A stretch of 64,000 nt of DNA from an uncultured Veillonella sp. (GTDB lineage Bacteria; Bacillota; Negativicutes; Veillonellales; Veillonellaceae), in the NCBI RefSeq assembly GCF_900545795.1, contig NZ_URAR01000010.1:1-64000 (forward strand), in the 5' to 3' direction. The number at the start of each line of letters is the position of its first letter. The first letter of the stretch is position 1. The position numbers and the translations under genes are program-made. The notes under the pieces were generated by a model, which saw only the letters and a list, made by a program, of their open reading frames with translations, ran no database searches and was not told the origin of the DNA. Of this stretch, positions 55,435-61,823 are shown one piece after another.

Positions 55435-56842
55435 ATTTGCCTCCCTCATCTTGTTCATCTGGAACTGTTACTGCATAATCACCATTAAAGCATGCAAAGC
55501 AAAGATCTGCTTCTGATACGCCACTCACGGCTCTGCACAAACCTTCACGACTTAAATAATGGAGCTTATCAGCTTGAATGTATTCACGAATTTCCTCCAC
55601 CGTATGGGTGGCTGCAATTAACTCTTTGCGCACCGATGTATCAATGCCATAGTGACATGGATATTCGATAGCTGGGGAGCTAACGCACATATATACTTCT
55701 TTAGCACCTGCTTCTTTGAGCATACGCACAATAATACCACTAGTTGTACCACGCACGATGGAGTCATCAATGAGGACAATGCGTTTTCCTTTTACTACAT
55801 CAGTCACTGCATTGAGCTTCATGCGCACAGCCAATTCACGTTGCGCTTGATCTGGTTTTATAAAAGTACGGCCCATGTAGCGATTCTTAATTAAGCCTTC
55901 CCCAAATGGTATGCCTGATTCACGGGCATAACCAAGTGCTGCGGTAGTACCAGAGTCAGGAATCGACATAACTAAATCGGCGTCATACTTTGTTTCACGA
56001 GCCAATTCACGGCCCATATTAAGGCGCGCCTGATACACACTTTGGCCATCAATTTCACTATCAGAACGTGCAAAATAGATATATTCAAACACGCAAAGAG
56101 CTTTATTAATTTGGTCTTTAGATTCCACAAACAAACGGCTGCGCACGCCAGAATCATCGATTACCACCATTTCACCAGGTTCAATGTGACGAATGAATTC
56201 TGCCTTAATAGCATCTAACGCACAAGTTTCAGAAGATAATACATAGCCATGTTCCGTCTTGCCTAGGCAAAGTGGGCGGAATCCATTAGCATCACGCACG
56301 CCAATGAGCTTGTCATTAGTGCTAATTACTAAGGAAAAAGCCCCATTAATACGGCGCACCGCTTCAATAATGCGGTCTTCAGTGCTTTCAGCTTTTGAGC
56401 GCGCAATTAAGTTTACAATAACTTCTGAGTCCATCGTTGTTTGGAATATAGACCCTGCATCTTCTAATTCACGACGAATATCTAAGGCATTCGTCAAATT
56501 ACCATTGTGAGCTACGGCCATATCACCACCTTGATAGTGGATAACAAGGGGTTGAATATTTTTAGGGTGATTAGAGCCTGTAGTGGAATAGCGCACATGG
56601 CCAGCTGAAATAAAGCCTTTAGTTTCAGGTAAAGTTTTAATAGCTTCTGTCAATAAACCCATACCTTTAGTTACTTCAATATTATTGCCATCACTAATGG
56701 CAATGCCGACGCTTTCTTGCCCGCGATGTTGCAAAGCAAAAAGGCCCCAATACGTATAATTACCTACATTTAAATGGCGGTCGTATATGCCGAATACGCC
56801 ACATTCTTCATGCCACTTGTCAAAAATAGAGTCGTAATGCAT
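55421..56842 (-). CDS. purF: Amidophosphoribosyltransferase
   Basis: Commits PRPP to purine synthesis. The 473-residue chain starts with a 13-residue propeptide-like segment followed by Cys14 (EECGVFGIYD), the glutaminase nucleophile once exposed. The glutaminase domain has GHVRYSTTGS and AHNGNLTNA. The PRTase domain has RIVLIDDSIVRGTTS. Cys residues near the C terminus (CAVS-type, CFACFNGDY) fit the Fe-S form known in Bacillus. It overlaps purM by 14 bases. Confidence 0.96.
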   Translation of the reverse strand: MHYDSIFDKWHEECGVFGIYDRHLNVGNYTYWGLFALQHRGQESVGIAISDGNNIEVTKGMGLLTEAIKTLPETKGFISAGHVRYSTTGSNHPKNIQPLVIHYQGGDMAVAHNGNLTNALDIRRELEDAGSIFQTTMDSEVIVNLIARSKAESTEDRIIEAVRRINGAFSLVISTNDKLIGVRDANGFRPLCLGKTEHGYVLSSETCALDAIKAEFIRHIEPGEMVVIDDSGVRSRLFVESKDQINKALCVFEYIYFARSDSEIDGQSVYQARLNMGRELARETKYDADLVMSIPDSGTTAALGYARESGIPFGEGLIKNRYMGRTFIKPDQAQRELAVRMKLNAVTDVVKGKRIVLIDDSIVRGTTSGIIVRMLKEAGAKEVYMCVSSPAIEYPCHYGIDTSVRKELIAATHTVEEIREYIQADKLHYLSREGLCRAVSGVSEADLCFACFNGDYAVTVPDEQDEGGKYVLE

Positions 56843-56854
56843 TATAATCTCCTA

Positions 56855-57559
56855 TTATGCACGTTCACCAGTTAAACGGAACAACATTTCCTTGTACGCA
56901 TCTTCTACATTGCCAAGATCGCGGCGGAAACGGTCCTTATCAAGTTTTTCATTTGTTTTGCTGTCCCAGAAACGGCAAGTGTCAGGGGAAATTTCATCGC
57001 CAAGCAATACTTCACTATTATGAACACCAAATTCTAATTTAAAATCTACAAGAGTTACATTTTTTTCTGCTAAGAAGTTTTTAAGTACTTCATTAACCTT
57101 CATAGCATATTTGCGAATTAAGTCCAATTGTTCTTTAGTAGCCCAATCAAGTGCTAAGATTTGATCTTCATTTACAAATGGATCTCCTAAATCATCATTT
57201 TTGTAGCAGAATTCTAAAATAGGTTGTTTACAAGGAGTCCCTTCTTCAATGCCAAGGCGTTTGGACAAGGAGCCAGCTACAATATTACGAACGATAACTT
57301 CTAAAGGTAAAATCTCAAGTTTCTTTACTAATTGGTCGCGATCATCGATGCGTTTAATAAAATGATTTGGCACACCTTCTTTAGTAAGAAGATCGAAGAA
57401 GAAGGCAGAAATTTTATTATTCAACACGCCTTTATCGTGAATTGTGCCTTTTTTCTCCCCATTAAATGCAGTCGCATCATCTTTATAATGAACTAAATAT
57501 TCATCTTTGTTTTCAGTTTCAAATACTTGTTTAGCTTTTCCTTCATACAACATGTTCAT
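56855..57559 (-). CDS. purC: SAICAR synthase
   Basis: Joins aspartate to CAIR with ATP. The 234-residue single-domain form has [48 protein letters not shown] and [18 protein letters not shown] precedes the ATG. It follows purE by 97 bases and precedes purF by 12. Confidence 0.97.
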   Translation of the reverse strand: MNMLYEGKAKQVFETENKDEYLVHYKDDATAFNGEKKGTIHDKGVLNNKISAFFFDLLTKEGVPNHFIKRIDDRDQLVKKLEILPLEVIVRNIVAGSLSKRLGIEEGTPCKQPILEFCYKNDDLGDPFVNEDQILALDWATKEQLDLIRKYAMKVNEVLKNFLAEKNVTLVDFKLEFGVHNSEVLLGDEISPDTCRFWDSKTNEKLDKDRFRRDLGNVEDAYKEMLFRLTGERA

Positions 57560-57656
57560 AATTCGTTCCTCCTGTAAAAATAAATATGTGGCTTTTATAT
57601 ATAAGTCTTATGGGTTTACTTTTATGCCTTTAGTTAACCCTTGTATACTTCAGTGC

Positions 57657-58148
57657 TTATGCGTTTAATTCTGCTTGTAATTTTTCATTTTTAGCGAGTA
57701 CAGCTTTGGCCATATCTTCGCGATAAATTTTATATTTTGCTTGTAATTCAGCATTTTGAGCTGCTCCAATTTGAACGGCAAATAAAGCGGCATTCTTCGC
57801 TCCATCTACAGCCATAGTAGCTACTGGCATACCTGATGGCATCTGTACAATAGCAAGCAATGCGTCAATGCCCTTCAAGGCAGTAGCATTTAAAGGAACA
57901 CCAATAACAGGTAACACCGTAAAGCTAGCAATAACACCTGGCAAATGCGCCGCTGCGCCTGCCCCAGCAATAAAGGCGATAGCGCCTTCTTGTTCCAAAC
58001 GAGTTACAAAAGATTTTACTGCTTCTGGTGTGCGATGTGCAGAAGCGATGACCATTTCAAAGTCGATGCCAAATTCTTTAAGTACATCTGCGGCCTTCTT
58101 CATAACTGATAAATCAGAATCACTGCCCATTACAATGCCAACTTTCAT
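57657..58148 (-). CDS. purE: N5-carboxyaminoimidazole ribonucleotide mutase (PurE)
   Basis: Carboxylation step giving CAIR. The 163-residue protein has IVMGSDSDLSVM, ASAHRTPEAV, AGAGAAAHLPGVIAS and AIVQMPSGMPVATMAV. This is the general class I pattern, with GAAAHLPG in place of the usual GGAAHLPG. ATG at 58148 is set by AGGAGGG 6 bases upstream; a longer 10-residue start lacks a site. No purK partner lies in the operon, so PurK is elsewhere or not used. First gene of purECFMNHD. Confidence 0.95.
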   Translation of the reverse strand: MKVGIVMGSDSDLSVMKKAADVLKEFGIDFEMVIASAHRTPEAVKSFVTRLEQEGAIAFIAGAGAAAHLPGVIASFTVLPVIGVPLNATALKGIDALLAIVQMPSGMPVATMAVDGAKNAALFAVQIGAAQNAELQAKYKIYREDMAKAVLAKNEKLQAELNA

Positions 58149-58211
58149 TTTATTCCCTCCTATAATGTACTTGTCCACTCAACGTGTTTTAGAATCTATA
58201 ATATATGTTAA

Positions 58212-58240
58212 ATTCTAACAAACACCCCCTCATTAGTCAA
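58212..58240 (-). promoter_or_regulatory. Promoter of the pur operon
   Basis: Minus-strand -35 TTGACT (58235-58240) and -10 TAGAAT (58212-58217) with a 17-base spacer, about 55 bases before the purE start. Confidence 0.7.
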
Positions 58241-58278
58241 TATAATAATCGAATATTTATTTATTTGATAATGTTAAT

Positions 58279-58296
58279 GTTCGCAACATTCCGAAC
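58279..58296. promoter_or_regulatory. Inverted repeat upstream of pur promoter, candidate PurR-type box
   Basis: GTTCGcaacattcCGAAC forms 5-bp arms around 8 bases. ATTCCGAACTAT resembles the Bacillus PurBox (AWWWCCGAACWWT). It lies about 40 bases upstream of the -35 box. The arms are in an arrangement and spacing unlike the classic tandem PurBox. Confidence 0.45.
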
Positions 58297-58302
58297 TATA
58301 TC

Positions 58303-58337
58303 AAAAATGACTCCTCGTAAAATAAGGAGTCATTTTT
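58303..58337 (-). terminator. Terminator after the second YbjN-like gene
   Basis: Stem AAAAATGACTCCT / AGGAGTCATTTTT with a 9-base loop, 2 bases past the stop on the minus strand. It separates this gene from the pur promoter. Confidence 0.9.
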
Positions 58338-58338
58338 G

Positions 58339-58953
58339 TCACAACAAGCCTGTATCCTTAGCGGATTCTACTTGCTCATTTCTATGTAATTGTGATGATA
58401 CGGCCGAGGAAGCCGCTTCTGATGCCGTGCCAGTGGGCGCAACACGACGTTCCTCAATCGTATCTAATTCATCATGGTCATGATGATGTTCTGCAAAAGG
58501 TTCTGGCAAGCGCGCTAATTGCATAGCTGCTTGCAATTTAGGCACAATGCTATCAATATACTCTATAATAGAGTTCATCAAGCCATATAAAAGTTGTGGT
58601 ACAAACTCATCTGAACGGCTCATATACACGCAGTCTAGATAAAAAGTTTGATCACTATCTTCTACATAAAATTTAAACTTTTTATACTCTCTATTGGCCT
58701 CATTGGCAAATTCCATAAGAGCGCTGCGATTAGTATCAGTAACAATACCGCCACCAACAACCACGCGAATAACCGTGTAAATAGACGAATCTAAAATAAC
58801 ATACAAAGGCATAGTCCCCATGGCTGTGTCCAAGTACGAACGGTATAAAACAGTCTCTTCTTCGTCGCCAATGGCCTTGATGTCAAAACAAGAAATGTCT
58901 TCCTCTTTTAAAAATCGGTTAAATAAGTCTCGCTTTTTATTCTTTAAACTCAT
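58339..58953 (-). CDS. YbjN-like protein (second of a tandem pair), unknown function
   Basis: A cytosolic alpha-beta protein of 204 residues. Residues about 1-145 resemble the YbjN or type III-chaperone-like fold and align with the upstream paralogue: FNRFLKEE, YRSYLDT, LYVILDSS, KKFKFYVED and FYLDCVY. The C-terminal 60 residues are a separate acidic/His-rich tail (EHHHDHDEL). GAGG lies 5 bases before the ATG at 58953; an ATG directly before it is too close. No function is known to me. Confidence 0.75.
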   Translation of the reverse strand: MSLKNKKRDLFNRFLKEEDISCFDIKAIGDEEETVLYRSYLDTAMGTMPLYVILDSSIYTVIRVVVGGGIVTDTNRSALMEFANEANREYKKFKFYVEDSDQTFYLDCVYMSRSDEFVPQLLYGLMNSIIEYIDSIVPKLQAAMQLARLPEPFAEHHHDHDELDTIEERRVAPTGTASEAASSAVSSQLHRNEQVESAKDTGLL

Positions 58954-58981
58954 CATTACCTCGCGCTTACGTCAATCAATC

Positions 58982-59488
58982 TTAGTTTTGAGTTGTTTTT
59001 TCTTTTTTCACACGTAAGTTGGTTCTGCCTTTTTTAGCTGGTTTAACTTTAGTTGTGCCAAGCACATTGTCAATGATACCAGCATAGAACTCTTGAATAT
59101 GAGGTTCTACCACTTCAATCAAGAGCGCCATAAGAAGGCCTGGTTCGAACTCTTCACCAGCTGGATAGCTTACATCTAAATATACAAAGCCATCTTCAGA
59201 GCTTACATAATATTTGAAAATCTTAAAACGACTGTTTAAATCATTTAAGTATGTGCTCACTTCTTCACGACGATCAGCTGGCACTGGTGCATTTGTTACA
59301 ACTAAACGAGCAAAGTTAAATACAGTGTCATCAAGCACTACGAAAGTAGGAATTTGTTGCTCGCCTACATTGAAGAAGCCACGATATACAACGGAATTTA
59401 CTTGGTCTTGTACTTCATCCTTAGTAAACCAGTTTTCTACATTACGTTCTTTTAAAAAGGCATCAAATTTTTCAACTTTTTTATTCAT
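58982..59488 (-). CDS. YbjN-like protein (first of a tandem pair), unknown function
   Basis: A 168-residue protein, paralogue of the downstream gene: FDAFLKERN, VYRGFFN, FVVLDD, FKIFKYYVS and VYLDVSY occupy the same order. It ends in a basic tail (KKGRTNLRVKKEK) where the partner has an acidic one. ATG at 59488 is set by GGGGAG 7 bases upstream; a 5-residue longer start lacks a site. The two genes are about 28 bases apart and should be one transcript. Function unknown. Confidence 0.75.
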   Translation of the reverse strand: MNKKVEKFDAFLKERNVENWFTKDEVQDQVNSVVYRGFFNVGEQQIPTFVVLDDTVFNFARLVVTNAPVPADRREEVSTYLNDLNSRFKIFKYYVSSEDGFVYLDVSYPAGEEFEPGLLMALLIEVVEPHIQEFYAGIIDNVLGTTKVKPAKKGRTNLRVKKEKTTQN

Positions 59489-59684
59489 CAATAAACTCCC
59501 CATAAATACACAGACCTTATCGGTCCCATACTATAAAATAAACATTAACTAATGAAACTACACATTAATTAGTGGTAGTATCTACACTCTATTATATAAT
59601 GAGTAAAATATTTTAGCAATTTTTAAAATAACAAACCTCAAAACTTCTTATAAAACTAAACCTATTCCACCTAGTTAAGCAAGC

Positions 59685-59711
59685 AAAAAAGGGAGGCTTC
59701 GCCTCCCTTTT
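59685..59711. terminator. Bidirectional terminator downstream of xpt region
   Basis: GGGAGGC / GCCTCCC stem with a TTC loop, six A before and a T run after. On the minus strand it lies just past the small reading frame at 59710-59817 and about 215 bases after xpt. Confidence 0.9.
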
Positions 59712-59817
59712 AATTCGTGACAATTAATTTATTATTTTTATATATTACCCCGGCACGCCAAGAAAGAGCACTCACATAGATTATGTAGGCCAATAAAGCT
59801 ATAAGCATATCAAGCAT
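59710..59817 (-). CDS. Possible small membrane protein or membrane-protein remnant
   Basis: A 35-codon minus-strand frame with hydrophobic LDMLIALLAYIIYVSAL, one membrane helix, then a polar tail. It stops exactly at a strong terminator. In-frame sequence extends about 10 more codons upstream without an ATG. The only ribosome binding site is a weak AGGTG. It may be a real small protein after xpt or the tail of a decayed transporter. Confidence 0.3.
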   Translation of the reverse strand: MLDMLIALLAYIIYVSALSWRAGVIYKNNKLIVTN

Positions 59818-59923
59818 ATAGTATGCACCTGCTATGAGATATATTCTCTATACGATCCACCAGCTAATAATATAAAAATTATGCAATAATTTGATTTTAA
59901 TCAGCTTACACTGCGTATTTAAA

Positions 59924-60499
59924 TTAGTCTTCTAAAAATACGCATTTATTATCTTCAAACTTCTTAATGCGCACTAAAGACTCTACATTATAGCCGGCAC
60001 GCTCTAAACGCTCACGACCTGGTTGGAAAGATTTTTCAATAACAATAGCAATCCCTTCTACACTATCACCAGCGCTTTCTACGAGCTTCACAAGGCCCAT
60101 AGCAGCTTCACCACTAGCTAAGAAATCATCGATAATAAGAACTTTTTCACCTTCAGGTAAGAATTTCTTAGAAATTGTTACATCATAATTCTCTTCTTTT
60201 GTATAAGAATATACAACAGAATGATATACATCATCAGTCATAAGAATTGATTTTTTCTTGCGTGCAAACACAAGTGGTACATCCATTTCAATAGCCACTT
60301 GTAATGCCACTGCAATACCTGACGCTTCAATGGTAACAATGCGTTGAATGCCCTTGTCTTTAAAGCGATTCGCAATTTCCTTGCCAATAGCTACAAATAG
60401 TTTTGGATCAATTTGATGATTCAAAAAGCTATCTACCTTCAACACGCGATTATTCAATACAATGCCTTCTTCTCTAATTCGTTCTTTCAAGAGTTCCAT
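59924..60499 (-). CDS. xpt: Xanthine phosphoribosyltransferase
   Basis: Salvages xanthine to XMP using PRPP. The 191-residue protein begins ELLKERIREEGIVLNNRVLK (typical of Xpt) and has the PRPP motif VLIIDDFLASGEA and the flexible loop VVYSYTKEEN. GGAGGAG precedes the ATG. It follows a LysR gene by 57 bases; no purine riboswitch is seen in front of it, unlike in Bacillus. Confidence 0.95.
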   Translation of the reverse strand: MELLKERIREEGIVLNNRVLKVDSFLNHQIDPKLFVAIGKEIANRFKDKGIQRIVTIEASGIAVALQVAIEMDVPLVFARKKKSILMTDDVYHSVVYSYTKEENYDVTISKKFLPEGEKVLIIDDFLASGEAAMGLVKLVESAGDSVEGIAIVIEKSFQPGRERLERAGYNVESLVRIKKFEDNKCVFLED

Positions 60500-60556
60500 C
60501 TCTGCGTCTCCTCCATGACTTACTGTTACGATAAATTGATTGATTACAATACCTTA

Positions 60557-61438
60557 TCACTTTCTAAGCAGAAGGTCAATAAATTTTGCCGCCCCTTGCG
60601 AAACTGGCATTAAGCGCGAACGCACTAAGGCCACTTTGCGTGGAGGTACAGTCATATCTGTTTTAATCTCTACAACGCGACCTTCTTTTATCTTTTGTTT
60701 CACTAACATATCAGGTACTAAGGAAATCCCCATATTAATTTCAACTAGATCCATAAGCACATCTAAGCTACCTAATTCAAAAGATGGCTTCTTACATGCA
60801 TTGTTCGTCAATTGATCAAAGAAGGATCGACTTGCCGCCCCTTGCGTAAGCAATAATAAAGGCTCTTGTAATAGGCGATTCAAATCAATCACGCCCATGC
60901 CTTTATAGAAAGGACCACCTACAAATATATCTTGTACCGTCAATAAGTCGATGACTTCTAATTGAGGATTTAATTCTAACCCTTCATAGGTATTGACAAT
61001 AGCGATTTGCGCTTCACGATTTTCCACCATTTCCACACATTGTGGTGATGGGCGATTCGTGATTTGAAGGCCTGTATCATGTTCTTGTTCCTGCCATTTT
61101 TTGAAATAAGGAAGCAAGAAATGCCGGCATAATGTATCGGTAGCTGCTAATTTTAGACTTTCTTGTTCATGCGTCATGCGCTCTTGTAATTGAGTGACCC
61201 CATTGTCTAAAATTGAAAACGCTTTTGCCACTGTATCAAACAATTCTTTACCTTCTGGCGTAAATGCTACTGATTTAGTAGTACGCTCAAACAAGGTAAT
61301 TTCTAATTCTTTCTCCAATTGTTTAATACTTTGGCTAATGGCAGATTGAGATACACCAAGATCCTTAGCTGCTTTGGAGAAGGAAAGGTGTAAACCAACG
61401 CCTAAAAACGTGCGATACAAATCTGTTGAAATACTCAT
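60557..61438 (-). CDS. LysR-family transcriptional regulator upstream of xpt
   Basis: A 293-residue regulator with the winged helix at residues about 3-60 (SKAAKDLGVSQSAISQSIKQ) and a C-terminal effector domain. It is followed after 57 bases by xpt and divergent from purL, so it may control purine salvage, purL, or both; this is inference. AAAGGAG precedes the ATG. Confidence 0.9.
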   Translation of the reverse strand: MSISTDLYRTFLGVGLHLSFSKAAKDLGVSQSAISQSIKQLEKELEITLFERTTKSVAFTPEGKELFDTVAKAFSILDNGVTQLQERMTHEQESLKLAATDTLCRHFLLPYFKKWQEQEHDTGLQITNRPSPQCVEMVENREAQIAIVNTYEGLELNPQLEVIDLLTVQDIFVGGPFYKGMGVIDLNRLLQEPLLLLTQGAASRSFFDQLTNNACKKPSFELGSLDVLMDLVEINMGISLVPDMLVKQKIKEGRVVEIKTDMTVPPRKVALVRSRLMPVSQGAAKFIDLLLRK

Positions 61439-61512
61439 ACTGCAATAACTCCTTTTAAACCACTACCACTCTTTGATTATTACACGCATGTATAATAATC
61501 ACCCCTTATCAA

Positions 61513-61561
61513 TTATTAGTAATACTTAATTACTTCTAATTAATTTTATCTTTACTAATAA
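61513..61561. repeat. Inverted repeat TTATTAGTAA / TTACTAATAA
   Basis: Perfect 10-bp arms (61513-61522 and 61552-61561) separated by 29 bases. The right arm touches the -10 box of the LysR promoter, so it may be an operator for self-control. Confidence 0.55.
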
Positions 61562-61590
61562 GTCTAAACCGTATATACTAGAATTGTCAA
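61561..61590 (-). promoter_or_regulatory. Promoter of the LysR-xpt unit
   Basis: Minus-strand -35 TTGACA (61585-61590) and -10 TAGACT (61561-61566) with an 18-base spacer, about 120 bases before the LysR start. Confidence 0.65.
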
Positions 61591-61823
61591 TAAGGTTAAG
61601 CCCCAGAAGTATAGCTGGCAAGCTTGTTTCGCCTAATAAACGCTAAGCAAATTAGACATATTTGTAAAAGCTCAAAATTACGAAACCTGTCCTATACTAG
61701 GTAGTTTTCTCAATGCATAATAAATAAAAGAACAAACTTTAATTTATTATAGCTATATTATACTATATTTGGGGTTTGCACAATAGTTAGTAATCATGGC
61801 TCATACGTAAGAGGAGGCTCATT

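Larger units (their letters stand above)
59489..59923. other. Gap between the YbjN-like pair and xpt
   Basis: About 435 bases. It contains a strong hairpin terminator (59685-59711) and a possible 35-codon membrane peptide (59710-59817); the rest is AT-rich without recognised features. Confidence 0.6.
61439..61823. other. Divergent region between the LysR gene and purL
   Basis: A 385-base gap. It has a LysR promoter (61561-61590), an overlapping 10-bp inverted repeat, and several small hairpins between 61601 and 61710. A TATACT near 61765 could be the purL -10 box, but no good -35 is seen. Confidence 0.5.

Noticed and set aside
60500..60556. Purine riboswitch before xpt
   Set aside because: The gap is only 57 bases and has no riboswitch core sequences; it cannot hold one.
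61591..61823. ZTP or purine riboswitch before purL
   Set aside because: Several small hairpins can be drawn, but none of the conserved core sequences was found.
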